A stretch of 54,230 bases of DNA, taken from NCBI GenBank assembly GCA_003220005.1, contig QHRD01000048.1:1-54230 (forward strand), written 5' to 3'. This stretch comes from Verrucomicrobiota bacterium (GTDB taxonomy: Bacteria > Verrucomicrobiota > Verrucomicrobiia > Chthoniobacterales > UBA10450). A model generated the notes under the pieces. The model was not told the DNA's origin. It did not search any database and saw only the letters and a list, made by a program, of their open reading frames with translations. Shown here piece after piece: positions 15,945 through 23,795 of this stretch (position 1 is the first letter of the stretch; the number at the start of each line of letters is the position of its first letter). Made by a program: the position numbers and the translations under genes.

Positions 15945-16751
15945 CGGCAGCTGGATACGGTTGTGCCTTTCGAAGATGCACACCTGGCGAATCCCAAAGT
16001 TCGCCATCTTTTGCGCGAGGTTTAGAAATTTGTCGCCCAGTTGCGCGTGTGAATGCGCGTCAGATGCGGTAGTGAAAGGAATCCCATTCTGTATTGCCAG
16101 CTCAATGATCCGATCGCTTGGATAAAGCTCGTTCACTGGCTTGCGCCATCCCGCGGTGGAAAGCTCAATCGCGAGATTCCGCGCACGAATAAAATCGAGT
16201 GTTTCATCAACCAAACTGCCGATCTCGGCGTCTGGCCGATGACCGTGGATTTTGATGAGATCGAGATGGGCGAGACAATCAACCAACCCCGTCGCTGCTA
16301 TTTCGCGGACACGGCGAAAGTAATCGGTGTAAATCGCATCGACGCTCCGGCCTTTGAATTGCGCTGCGCCATCCGGCACGCTATCGAACATCTGATCGGG
16401 GCGATCAAGGAAATGAACCGAGCCCAGGACAAAATCGAGCTTGTCCCAATGTTTCTCAATCCACTTTCGGCCAGCGGCGGAGTGAATCGGATCGTTATCG
16501 AGCTCGATTCCCGCCCGGATTCGCAAATCGGGATTTCTTTCACGCAAACGATCGATTTCATCGAAGTCGATTCCGGCGTGATAACGATCATGATCGGTGA
16601 AAGCGATGTCGCTTAGTCCCAATCTGCGCGCTGAATCCGCCCAGGGCTGAAGCAACGCCTGTGTGTACCTCTGCACCCGGTGTCCCTGTGGATGAGTATG
16701 GTAGTCGGAGAAAAGTTGATAGTTTTTAGTTGATAGTTGATTGACCGCCAC
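15939..16751 (-). CDS. PHP-domain phosphoesterase, HisK-like
   Basis: A 270-residue metal-dependent phosphoesterase of the PHP superfamily. The metal ligands are visible: DYHTHPQGH (residues 17-25), FTDHDRYHAGID, AGIELDND, SVHFLD, CLAHLDLIKIHGH and TTASDAHSHAQLG. The pattern fits histidinol-phosphatase-type PHP enzymes, but no his genes are nearby and the substrate is not known. The start is a GTG at 16751. The first ~16 residues (containing NQLSTKNYQL) are encoded by an A/T-rich dispersed repeat (16711-16743), so the N-terminus before SDYHTH is not ancestral to the family. It is convergent with DUF72 and overlaps it by six bases. Confidence 0.85.
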   Translation of the reverse strand: MAVNQLSTKNYQLFSDYHTHPQGHRVQRYTQALLQPWADSARRLGLSDIAFTDHDRYHAGIDFDEIDRLRERNPDLRIRAGIELDNDPIHSAAGRKWIEKHWDKLDFVLGSVHFLDRPDQMFDSVPDGAAQFKGRSVDAIYTDYFRRVREIAATGLVDCLAHLDLIKIHGHRPDAEIGSLVDETLDFIRARNLAIELSTAGWRKPVNELYPSDRIIELAIQNGIPFTTASDAHSHAQLGDKFLNLAQKMANFGIRQVCIFERHNRIQLPL

Positions 16752-16801
16752 AACTTAGCTCCGGCGCGATTTAATTCTATTAACTATCAGCCATCGACTT
16801 G
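16711..16801. repeat. Inverted TTGATAGTT repeats at the PHP gene start
   Basis: AGTTGATAG occurs twice at 16714-16738, within AAAAGTTGATAGTTTTTAGT and its continuation, and an inverted relative (TTAACTATCAGCCATCGACT) lies at 16781-16800. The left arm is inside the PHP reading frame and the right arm lies in the spacer before the BsuPI-domain gene. Confidence 0.65.
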
Positions 16802-16808
16802 AACTTCT

Positions 16809-17339
16809 TCACGGCACAGCCAGGAATTTTTGCCGGATGCGCAACTCCGGGTATTGGGGAAAGAACACTTCAGCGATAAAGACCTTGTTCGGCGTGAGCT
16901 CGCGCGTCGAGATTGTTTCGCTGTACTCGATCCGTTCTTGTGGATTAACTAAAATTGTGCCGGGTTTTTCCGCGATGGCGTGGTTATCGGACCACTTTGT
17001 GAGGATGTCTCCTGCGGAATTCCTCAAATAAATTTCGATCCGCTGGTTCGTCGGAAAGTCGAGCGGCACAGGACGCTTGGACAGATTTGCAAGCGTCACT
17101 TTAATTCCGAGCTGACGAACCTCGGAAAGCTTTACGGTCTGCGGCGTGATCTGGAGATCGAGAGAGAGCCCGCGCAACCTTGGATCTTTGTATTGCGGGA
17201 TTACGTCCGGAGAAAATGGATGAAGAATGCGGCTCAACCAACCGCGTCTTCGCGGTGTCGCTGTTGGCGCCGCTTCCTGGCCAAAGATGCCCCCGGCCAT
17301 TAGAAGTATCAGAAAGTGCAAGATAATGCGACGCTTCAT
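16809..17339 (-). CDS. Secreted protein with BsuPI-like (proteinase inhibitor) domain
   Basis: The ATG at 17339 gives 176 residues starting with a signal peptide (MKRRIILHFLILLMAGGIFG); the frame is open further upstream, to 17537, but that extension has no protein-like features. The mature part contains LGIKVTLANLSKRPVPLDF, QRIEIYLRNSAGDILTKWSD and ERIEYSETI, the pattern of the BsuPI intracellular proteinase inhibitor family, an immunoglobulin-like beta fold. In secreted proteins this fold probably mediates binding rather than inhibition. It is divergent from the next gene with 68 bases between starts, so the two could share a control region. Confidence 0.72.
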   Translation of the reverse strand: MKRRIILHFLILLMAGGIFGQEAAPTATPRRRGWLSRILHPFSPDVIPQYKDPRLRGLSLDLQITPQTVKLSEVRQLGIKVTLANLSKRPVPLDFPTNQRIEIYLRNSAGDILTKWSDNHAIAEKPGTILVNPQERIEYSETISTRELTPNKVFIAEVFFPQYPELRIRQKFLAVP

Positions 17340-17407
17340 GAGCGGGCTTAGACAGCCCAAGAGTTTTCGGAGTTGCAAAATTCCTGTCAAACCCTTTATC
17401 AATCGGC

Positions 17408-17878
17408 ATGAAGATTCTCGGGGCAACGGTTCTTTGCCTGCTTTGTGCGCCGGTCGCAGGCTTTGCGAAACAGCGGCATTGCACTTTGCGCGTGCATGCC
17501 CAGGCCAATCCGCGAGACACCGAAGTTTTCGCTGCATCAGTGCGCGCTCAAGTTTCCGGTAAAGAGGTTGCCATCGAAAAGATGCCGTGGATTTCGGAGC
17601 GAGATGTCATGGCTTTTTCTGCGTACCCGGCCCGGGATGGAACGTGTGGCGTGCTGATTCAGCTCGACGAGCACGGCAGCGTCGTGCTTGATACTTTAAG
17701 CGTCGAGCGCCGCGGCGGTTTTCTCTTTGTTTTCATCAACGGCCGATTCATTACCGAGCTCCAAATCGACAAACGCGTCTCAGATGGAAAAATCTATATC
17801 CCTTCAGGCCTTACCGCAGCCGACATTGATTTGATGAAAAAAGACTGGCGCCTGATCGGTGAACGCAAAAAACGCTAA
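17408..17878 (+). CDS. Small secreted protein, weakly SecD-P1-like
   Basis: 156 residues with a signal peptide (MKILGATVLCLLCAPVAGFA). The C-terminal half, FLFVFINGRFITELQIDKRV followed by DGKIYIPSGLTAADID, resembles the P1 head subdomain of SecD (IVLDG..ISAP.I...I..G...I.G.FT..EA) in order and spacing. No SecD membrane helices are present, so this would be a free-standing domain. This is a by-eye similarity, not a confident assignment. The gene overlaps the next one at TAATG (17876-17880), indicating coupling to the M23 peptidase. Confidence 0.65.
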   Translation: MKILGATVLCLLCAPVAGFAKQRHCTLRVHAQANPRDTEVFAASVRAQVSGKEVAIEKMPWISERDVMAFSAYPARDGTCGVLIQLDEHGSVVLDTLSVERRGGFLFVFINGRFITELQIDKRVSDGKIYIPSGLTAADIDLMKKDWRLIGERKKR

Positions 17879-18945
17879 TGGGACGGTTTCTGGCAGCAAT
17901 TGGCCTGATTGCAATTTGGGGAGTGCGCGGACACGTCCGCGCTTTTGAAAGCGGCGACGTGTCGCCGCACTCCAAATCAGCCGGGCTCGACCTTGTTCTG
18001 CCCACGGATAATGACGCTCTATTCTCAGGTGACGGCGCGGCCTTTTACCAGTACGTCGAACGCAATTACAAGGGAGAGAAATCGACTCCATGGGAGGGCG
18101 GCAGGTATGGCTTTGTGCGCGATCCCATCGACACCGCGAGCGGCACTATTTTCACCCGCTTTCACGAAGGAATCGATATTCGCCCCATGCATCGCGATGC
18201 AAACGGCGAGCCGCTCGACGAAGTCCGCGCCATTGCCGATGGGAAAGTCGTGCACGCCAATCTCGTGCCCGGCTACTCGAACTATGGAAAATACATTGTG
18301 ATCGAGCACCGCTGGGACGGCTCCGGTTACTACAGTTTGTACGGACATCTGAGCTCCATCCGGGTGCACCCGGGCGAATCGGTCAAACGCGGGCAGCCGA
18401 TCGCCATCATGGGTTACACTGGAGTCGGCATAAGCCGCGAACGGGCGCATCTCCATTTGGAATTGGATTTAATGTTCAGTAATCAATTTGAAGCGTGGCA
18501 CGACGCATTCTTCAGAAACGATCCAAATCATAACGGCATTTATAATGGCTTGAATCTTGCAGGGCTCGATATTGCGCGGCTCTATCTGGCGCTCAAAGAG
18601 AATCCTTGGCTCACCATTCCTGAGTTTCTCAGTCGCGAAGAGACGTTCTACAAAGTGACCTTGCCTAACTCGCGACATTTCGAGCTTCCAAGACTTTATC
18701 CCTGGATGCTGGCCGGGAAGCCAAACCAACCAACTTCGTGGGATGTTTCTTTTGCGTCTTCCGGTGTGCCGCTCAAAATTGAACCGAGCGGCAAACACGT
18801 CACCCAGCCCGAGCTTGGTTACGTCAAGAAAAACTCGATCAATTACTCCTATCTCACCCGCGACATCGTCGCCGGCCACGGGGCAAACGCGCAGCTGAGC
18901 GGCTACGGCGCACAATTAATGCGCCTGCTGACTTGGCCGGACTGA
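17878..18945 (+). CDS. M23-family metallopeptidase (peptidoglycan endopeptidase-like)
   Basis: A 355-residue exported Zn peptidase. The LytM active-site motifs are HEGID (His96, Asp100), YGHLSS (His157) and HLHLEL (His191, His193), all intact, so it should be active, typically on peptide cross-links of murein. The hydrophobic N-terminus (FLAAIGLIAIW, residues 4-14) is followed directly by a stretch (residues 15-33) encoded by a palindromic dispersed repeat at 17915-17976. This replaces or extends the normal signal-peptide cleavage region. A ~160-residue C-terminal region after the peptidase domain is unassigned. The start codon overlaps the stop of the preceding gene. Confidence 0.88.
   Translation: MGRFLAAIGLIAIWGVRGHVRAFESGDVSPHSKSAGLDLVLPTDNDALFSGDGAAFYQYVERNYKGEKSTPWEGGRYGFVRDPIDTASGTIFTRFHEGIDIRPMHRDANGEPLDEVRAIADGKVVHANLVPGYSNYGKYIVIEHRWDGSGYYSLYGHLSSIRVHPGESVKRGQPIAIMGYTGVGISRERAHLHLELDLMFSNQFEAWHDAFFRNDPNHNGIYNGLNLAGLDIARLYLALKENPWLTIPEFLSREETFYKVTLPNSRHFELPRLYPWMLAGKPNQPTSWDVSFASSGVPLKIEPSGKHVTQPELGYVKKNSINYSYLTRDIVAGHGANAQLSGYGAQLMRLLTWPD
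17915..17976. repeat. Palindromic dispersed element inside the M23 peptidase gene
   Basis: Left arm GGAGTGCGCGGACACGTCCG (17920-17939) and right arm CGACGTGTCGCCGCACTCC (17955-17973) are imperfect inverted repeats around a TTTTGAAAG centre. Both arms also contain their own small palindromes (GGACACGTCC and CGACGTGTCG). The element is 62 bases with flanks and is read through in frame as codons 13-33 of the peptidase. Confidence 0.8.
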
Positions 18946-18962
18946 GACTCCGGCCGTCTTTA

Positions 18963-19445
18963 TTAGCACGAAGTCGGCGTTGCTTGCGCGAGCGCGACTC
19001 CGTGAGGAATTGCGTCTTGCACAAAGCTGAGACATTCCACAGCACCGCTTGGTTTTCCCGGAAGCGCGATCACAAGGGAGTCGTCCACAACTGCAGCGAG
19101 GTTGCGCGATAAGATTGCGTTGGGCGTGATCTTCATCGACTCCGCGCGCATCACTTCCCCGAAGCCCGGCAGCTCAACGCGCATGATCATGCGAATTGCT
19201 TCTGGAGTCACATCACGCGCGGCGATGCCAGTGCCGCCAGTCGTCAGAATCAAACCACAGCGTTGTTTGGAAAACGAACGAATCGTGTCCTGAATTCGCT
19301 TCGCATCGTCCGGCACAATGGCTTCCGCGAGTACTTGCCACCCTGCTTTCTGCGCTGCTGCTTTCAACGCAGGTCCGCCGAGGTCCGCGTAATCGCCCGC
19401 GCTGGCGCGATCCGAGATCGTGATGATGCCAACTTGTATTTGCAT
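18963..19445 (-). CDS. mogA: Molybdopterin adenylyltransferase (MogA/MoaB type)
   Basis: 160 residues. The protein activates molybdopterin by adenylylation before molybdenum insertion. Diagnostic motifs are ITISDRASAGDYADLGGP (residues 8-25), TTGGTGIAARDVTPEA (about 69-84), and the late ALPGKPSGAVECL block. Its size matches MogA/MoaB rather than the larger MoeA. It lies 17 bases after moaC on the minus strand as the last gene of moaA-moaC-mogA. moaD, moaE and moeA are not in the window. Confidence 0.92.
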   Translation of the reverse strand: MQIQVGIITISDRASAGDYADLGGPALKAAAQKAGWQVLAEAIVPDDAKRIQDTIRSFSKQRCGLILTTGGTGIAARDVTPEAIRMIMRVELPGFGEVMRAESMKITPNAILSRNLAAVVDDSLVIALPGKPSGAVECLSFVQDAIPHGVALAQATPTSC

Positions 19446-19462
19446 TTGTTGCAGCGGGACCT

Positions 19463-19957
19463 CTATGAGGGCCGTCTTCTTTCGTTCCGGCGGTCATGGA
19501 CCGCCGCTAGAGGGCGTTTTGTCTTTTCGATCAAACGCACATCGTAAATCTGCATTTCTTTGTCCACGGCTTTGCACATATCGTAGATCGTAAGCAACGC
19601 GAGGTTGACGCCAACGAGCGCTTCCATCTCGACTCCGGTCTGCGCACCTGTTTGCGCCACGCATTTTACCTCTGCGCCCTCGTTTGAAGTGGCGATGTCG
19701 ATCTTCACTTCACCGAGCGGCAGAGCGTGGCAAAGCGGGATGAGGTTCGCTGTTTGCTTCGCAGCCTGAATGCCAGCGATTCGCGCAGTCGCGAACACGT
19801 TACCTTTCGCGATTTGATCTTTTTTGATTAAATCGACAGTCTCCGGCTGAAGCCGAATCTTCCCGCTGGCAACAGCGCGTCGCCTACTTATCGCTTTGGC
19901 CGAAACATCGACCATCTGGGCGCGGCCATCATCGCTGATGTGAGTCAACCGTTTCAT
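19463..19957 (-). CDS. moaC: Cyclic pyranopterin monophosphate synthase MoaC
   Basis: 164 residues. With MoaA it converts GTP to cyclic pyranopterin monophosphate, the first step of molybdenum cofactor synthesis. MVDVSAKAISRRRAVASG (residues 15-32), KGNVFATARIAGI, LIPLCHALPL, GVEMEALVGV and LTIYDMCKAVDKEM, with the catalytic Lys in the last, are all present. The usual C-terminus ends near KTKRP; here an extra Arg-rich tail (AVHDRRNERRRPS) is encoded by a GGCGGTC-atg-GACCGCC palindrome at 19488-19504. Confidence 0.94.
   Translation of the reverse strand: MKRLTHISDDGRAQMVDVSAKAISRRRAVASGKIRLQPETVDLIKKDQIAKGNVFATARIAGIQAAKQTANLIPLCHALPLGEVKIDIATSNEGAEVKCVAQTGAQTGVEMEALVGVNLALLTIYDMCKAVDKEMQIYDVRLIEKTKRPLAAVHDRRNERRRPS
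19487..19507. repeat. GGCGGTC/GACCGCC palindrome at the moaC 3' end
   Basis: Seven-base perfect arms GGCGGTC and GACCGCC flank an ATG loop. It lies within the last codons of moaC and upstream of mogA. It may be a repeat that shifted the moaC stop or an mRNA hairpin between the two genes. Confidence 0.65.
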
Positions 19958-19972
19958 CTTTCGTTTTCCACT

Positions 19973-20003
19973 GTCATTCCGAGCGAAGTCGAGGAATCTC
20001 TGG
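19973..20003. repeat. Dispersed repeat copy in the moaA-moaC gap
   Basis: GTCATTCCGAGCGAAGTCGA followed by GGAATCTCTGG fills the 51-base gap between moaA and moaC. It is one of the cleaner copies of the family and has no inverted partner here, so it should not terminate transcription on its own. Confidence 0.75.
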
Positions 20004-20008
20004 ACCGC

Positions 20009-21010
20009 TCAGCCGCCGATCGCGATCATCTTGCGGTTCGGTTGGTAATTGTCTCGGAAATCGTGTTGAGCAGGTTTGCGTTCTACGACGTCGAGAAAGA
20101 ACTGCTTCAGTTCCTCATCACTCGCGCCGGACCGCAGCGGCTTCATAATGTCGAACTCCAAATGGCTTCCCAGGCACGGACGCAATTTCCCGTCGCAGGT
20201 GAGACGAAGTTTGTTGCAGTTCTCGCAGAAATGCAGATTCGTCATCGCCCCGATAAACCCAATGCACTGTTTGCGTCCCGGAACTTGATAATAAGTGGCT
20301 GGCCCATTTGTTCGAAATTCCCCTTCTGGGATCAGACGTCCATAAACCGATTCGATTAACCGTTTCACCTCGAGGATCGACATGAAATTGTCGTCGCTGA
20401 GAACATCGGTCGTGCTCACCGGCATCATCTCGATGAAACGCAGAATCAATTTGCGCGCCGCGGCAAATTCGATCAATGGGATCAGTTGGTTCTCGTTTCG
20501 GCCACGCATAAGGACAGTGTTCAACTTGATCTGATCGAAACCAACGATGACCGCGGCGTCGATACCATCGAGAACCTGAGCGTGGAAATCGCGACCGGTG
20601 ATCTGCCAATACACATCTCGATCCAATGTATCGAGGGAGATGTTGACCGATTGGACACCGGCGTCGCGCAAAGCCGCTGCCATTGTTTTCCCAGGCGTAA
20701 TTTGACGCGCGAGCAACGTTCCGTTTGTCGAAAGCCCCAGGCTTTTGATTCCAGGAATTTTTGGTAGTTGGGCAATGAAGTGGACAATGTCCCGGCGCGT
20801 CAGTGGCTCACCGCCGGTGACTCGCACTTTCGAAACGCCTAGTTCCGCCGCGATCTGGATAATACGTAATGTCTCCTCGAAGGTAAGAATCTCTTCACGC
20901 GGCAACCACTCCTGCAATTCCTGCGGCATGCAGTACGTGCAGCGCTCATTGCAACGGTCAGTGATCGAGACACGCAGGTAAGAAATCCGATGGCCGTAGC
21001 GATCCTGCAT
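20009..21010 (-). CDS. moaA: GTP 3',8-cyclase MoaA (radical SAM)
   Basis: 333 residues. It starts molybdenum cofactor synthesis by radical cyclisation of GTP. The radical-SAM cluster ligands are Cys20, Cys24 and Cys27 (TDRCNERCTYCMP), the SAM-binding GGEPL follows near residue 66, and the second 4Fe-4S site is in the C-terminal FCENCNKLRLTCDGKLRPCL block. The protein ends in the double glycine typical of MoaA, which inserts into the active site. It is first in the leftward operon moaA-moaC-mogA. A divergent lipoprotein gene starts ~90 bases away; I saw no molybdenum-cofactor riboswitch in that short space. Confidence 0.95.
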   Translation of the reverse strand: MQDRYGHRISYLRVSITDRCNERCTYCMPQELQEWLPREEILTFEETLRIIQIAAELGVSKVRVTGGEPLTRRDIVHFIAQLPKIPGIKSLGLSTNGTLLARQITPGKTMAAALRDAGVQSVNISLDTLDRDVYWQITGRDFHAQVLDGIDAAVIVGFDQIKLNTVLMRGRNENQLIPLIEFAAARKLILRFIEMMPVSTTDVLSDDNFMSILEVKRLIESVYGRLIPEGEFRTNGPATYYQVPGRKQCIGFIGAMTNLHFCENCNKLRLTCDGKLRPCLGSHLEFDIMKPLRSGASDEELKQFFLDVVERKPAQHDFRDNYQPNRKMIAIGG

Positions 21011-21103
21011 CGGGCAACTCTACGGGCAGCACGATGTTGAATCAATCCCGCGACTGCGGGACCGGTCATTGACTCACCATCGGTCGAACGTATGATCCGC
21101 AGC

Positions 21104-21616
21104 ATGAAGCGTCCGATTCTTTCTGGAGCGCTGACGTTTGGCGTGGCAGCCAGCGCGCTGATTACCACGAGTTGTGAGACGACGGAGAACCGCATTTCGA
21201 CGCATCCTGAAATCTACCAACGCCTTTCCGCCAATGATCAGGCAATGGTAGGTCGAGGTCAGATTCGGCCGGGCATGTCTCAAAACGCTGTATGGTTGGC
21301 TTGGGGCTCGCCGGAACGCAAGATCAAGGGCAACATGCGTGGGCACATAACTGAGACATGGATTTACATCACTTACGAAACTGCTCCCTACCCCTATTGG
21401 GGATCTTATGGGCCGTGGGAGTGGGGCTATGATTTCGGCCCCAGTATTGCCTTTGTCCGGACACGTCATCACGAACACGGGTTCATATTCTTCGGCGATC
21501 CATTCTACGATCCGTTCTATTACGCTTACATTCCGCAGAGCATTCCCGTCCCGTACAGGATCGTCACATTCGCAGATGGGCGCGTCGTGTCTTTTCAGTA
21601 CATGGAACGGTCTTAG
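21104..21616 (+). CDS. Lipoprotein with BamE/SmpA-like segment
   Basis: From the ATG at 21104 the protein has 170 residues with a signal peptide and lipobox ITTSC (an ATG at 21092 would add four residues). The middle segment IRPGMSQNAVWLAWGSPERK, followed ~10 residues later by TETWIY, follows the SmpA/OmlA (BamE) pattern G.....V..LGSP......W.Y. The C-terminal half is rich in Tyr, Phe, Pro and Gly and unlike BamE. It is a probable outer-membrane lipoprotein; a role in barrel assembly is only suggested by the fold. It is divergent from moaA. Confidence 0.72.
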   Translation: MKRPILSGALTFGVAASALITTSCETTENRISTHPEIYQRLSANDQAMVGRGQIRPGMSQNAVWLAWGSPERKIKGNMRGHITETWIYITYETAPYPYWGSYGPWEWGYDFGPSIAFVRTRHHEHGFIFFGDPFYDPFYYAYIPQSIPVPYRIVTFADGRVVSFQYMERS

Positions 21617-21623
21617 GTTGGTC

Positions 21624-21705
21624 GTCATGTCGAGCGAAGTCGAGACGTCCCGTGAGCTTACCTGTGGGATTGACCACGGGATTCCTCGACTTCGCTCGGA
21701 ATGAC
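21624..21705. repeat. Inverted pair of dispersed repeats (long hairpin)
   Basis: Left copy 21624-21652 (GTCATGTCGAGCGAAGTCGA, then GACGTCCCG) and inverted right copy 21677-21705 (ending TTCGCTCGGAATGAC) face each other across ~24 bases and could form a ~25-bp stem with mismatches. They lie between the lipoprotein stop (21616) and the ubiD-like start (21725). As an RNA hairpin it may act as a terminator-like or processing structure, though no U-tract follows. Confidence 0.8.
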
Positions 21706-21724
21706 GTTGCGGCACGCCTAATCC

Positions 21725-23206
21725 ATGGCTTTCCGCTCATTTCGACAGTTCCTCGACGCTCTTGAACAAGCGGGCGAACTAAAATGCGTCGCCGTACCGG
21801 TGGATACGGATTTGCTCATTGCCGAGTGGGCAGACCGCGAAATGAAATCGCCCGGCGGCGGAAAGGCACTGTTGTTCGAGCAACCGATTGTTGATGGGAA
21901 AAAATCTGCGTTCCCGGTTGCAATCAACACCATGGGTTCTCGGAAACGCATGGCGCTCGCGTTACAGGTCGCCGACATTGGAGACGTCGCTCAGGAAATT
22001 CAACTCATCCTGAAAGCGAAGCCTCCAACCGATCTGCGCGAAGGCTGGAGTTTGCTCAAACAAGGAATTCATCTGCTGCACGCGCGTCCGAGGCACGTGA
22101 AGGAAGCGCCTTGCCAGGAAACCGTGCACACGATCGGCAGTGGCGATCCCTTTTCATTGCGCGATCTGCCCATTCTCAAGTGCTGGCCAAAGGATGGCGG
22201 GCGCTTCATTACGTTGGCAAACGTGCATACACGTGATCCGGAGACGGGTGCGCGAAACGTTGGGATTTACAGGATGCAAGTTTACGACGACCGCGCAACT
22301 GGAATGCACTGGCAACTTCACAAGGTTGGCGCGCGGCACGGTCAGCGCTATTACGAACGCGGCGAGCGCATGCCGGTTGCAGTTACGCTGGGCGGCGATC
22401 CTGTTTATACATTCGCGGCAACCGCGCCGTTGCCGGACGGCCTAGATGAACTGTTTTTCGCTGGGTTTTTGCGAAAAAAATCAATCGAGCTTGTTCGCTG
22501 CAAAACGATCGATCTCGATGTACCGGCCGATGTCGATTTTGTTCTGGAAGGCTACGTTCAGCCCGGTGAGATGCGCCCCGAAGGTCCCTTTGGCGACCAC
22601 ACCGGTTTTTACACTGCGATCGAGGACTACCCGGTGTTCCATGTGACTGCCATCACCCACCGGCGCGACGCAGTTTATCCAACAACAATCGTGGGCAGGC
22701 CGCCGATGGAAGATTATTACATCGGCGACGCCTGTGTGCGCATTTTGCTGCCGGTGTTCAAGATGAACTTTCCAGAAATCGTGGACATGACGTTACCGCC
22801 GGAAGGCGTTTTTCATAACCTGGTGTTTGTCAGTATTCGAAAGCAATATCCGTATCAGGCCTTCAAGGTCATGCACGGTCTCTGGGGCATGGGCCAGATG
22901 ATGTTCAGCAAATACATCGTCGCGGTCGATGAAGATTGTGATGTGCACAACACGAGCGAAGTGCTTTTCCGACTGTGCGCCAACACTGATCCCGCTCGCG
23001 ACACGACTGTAATCAAAAATCCAAGCGACTCTCTCGATCACGCGCCGAGCGATCAAAACGTCGGTTCGCACATGGGCTTCGACGCGACCCGCAAGTTGCC
23101 GGGCGAAAATTATCACCGCCCCTGGCCGGAGCTGCTAAAAATGACTGATGAAGCGCGAGCGTTCGTAGACGAATTGCAGCGCAAAGCGGAAAACACGAAG
23201 CGCTAA
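21725..23206 (+). CDS. UbiD-family prenylated-FMN decarboxylase
   Basis: 493 residues, the usual length for the family. These enzymes decarboxylate aromatic or alpha,beta-unsaturated acids using prenylated FMN made by UbiX. Conserved blocks seen are FRQFLDALEQAGEL (N-terminus), GSRKRMA, GARNVGIYRMQ with HWQLHKVGARH (cofactor and metal region), and GYVQPGEMRPEGPFGDHTGFY, which contains the catalytic acidic and Arg residues. It could be the quinone-pathway UbiD/MqnL or another decarboxylase; the sequence alone does not decide. ubiX is not in the window. The gene is isolated, between a repeat hairpin and another repeat-rich spacer. Confidence 0.9.
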   Translation: MAFRSFRQFLDALEQAGELKCVAVPVDTDLLIAEWADREMKSPGGGKALLFEQPIVDGKKSAFPVAINTMGSRKRMALALQVADIGDVAQEIQLILKAKPPTDLREGWSLLKQGIHLLHARPRHVKEAPCQETVHTIGSGDPFSLRDLPILKCWPKDGGRFITLANVHTRDPETGARNVGIYRMQVYDDRATGMHWQLHKVGARHGQRYYERGERMPVAVTLGGDPVYTFAATAPLPDGLDELFFAGFLRKKSIELVRCKTIDLDVPADVDFVLEGYVQPGEMRPEGPFGDHTGFYTAIEDYPVFHVTAITHRRDAVYPTTIVGRPPMEDYYIGDACVRILLPVFKMNFPEIVDMTLPPEGVFHNLVFVSIRKQYPYQAFKVMHGLWGMGQMMFSKYIVAVDEDCDVHNTSEVLFRLCANTDPARDTTVIKNPSDSLDHAPSDQNVGSHMGFDATRKLPGENYHRPWPELLKMTDEARAFVDELQRKAENTKR

Positions 23207-23394
23207 AAACTCCAAATCCCAAGCTCCAACACCCGGAGAATCTTCAGCATCAAGCTTCCAACGCAGGGCGCAAGGGGTGCAACCTTTGGAGTTCTGCGCT
23301 TGCGCGGTCCGGAAAAGTGCGGGTTGGCCGCCTGAAGGCGGAACTCCAAGCCGCGATCAGCAGCTCAGTTGAGTTTTGTAACTTGGAGCTTTGA
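23207..23394. repeat. Repeat-rich spacer after the ubiD-like gene
   Basis: CCAAATCCCAAGCTCCAACA starts at 23212 and continues with CCCGGAGAATCTTCAGCATC to about 23251. The palindrome CCGCCT-ga-AGGCGG is at 23328-23341, and an inverted partial copy (TAACTTGGAGCTTTGA) is near 23379-23394. The first element belongs to the family seen at 27071-27186. No gene is apparent. Confidence 0.6.
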
Positions 23395-23737
23395 CTATGG
23401 TTTGCGGAAAAGCCTACCGGTATCCATGTCGCGGGTAAGTCCTCCTGGCGGAACTCCGCGAAGATCGTTAACGCGTTCGGTGTAAGGGCTGTAATAAAAA
23501 CCCGGTCTTCCCGCCCAGCGCGCGAAAGGCCAACCGCCGGGCGGCGGCGGACCGTATCGTGCAGCTTGATTCTCCTGGACAATCCTGCCGGTTAGGGCGC
23601 CGGCCGCGGCTCCTGCGGCTGCGCCAATCGGCGCCGGTGGCTGCGCCCCATCCCGCGCCCTGGCCGGTTGGGGTATCACATGAATTGAGAAGTAACGCGC
23701 TTAGCCCGAGAACCCAAATAGCAAGATTTTTCGTCAT
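23395..23737 (-). pseudogene. Glycine-zipper lipoprotein, interrupted by a frameshift
   Basis: From an ATG at 23737 the minus strand encodes a lipoprotein signal peptide with lipobox LLNSC (MTKNLAIWVLGLSALLLNSC), then TPTGQGAGWGAATGA. At about 23627-23634 the frame is lost. In a neighbouring frame the family continues as IGAAAGAAAGALTGRIVQEN (the glycine zipper) and then PPPPGGWPFARW, FYYSPYTERVNDLRG and TGRLFRKP to a TAG at 23395. Restoring the frame needs a net gain of two bases or loss of one. Together the two halves make one ~113-residue lipoprotein of a kind common in Verrucomicrobiota. It may be a true pseudogene or a sequencing or assembly error. Confidence 0.7.
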
Positions 23738-23795
23738 AAACTTACGCTCGTTGAGGGATTGAACTTCGCAACCCGGAGAATGTTGCACGGCAGAA

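Noticed and set aside
21011-21103. Molybdenum-cofactor riboswitch before moaA
   Set aside because: The leader is too short and I found no matching paired elements.
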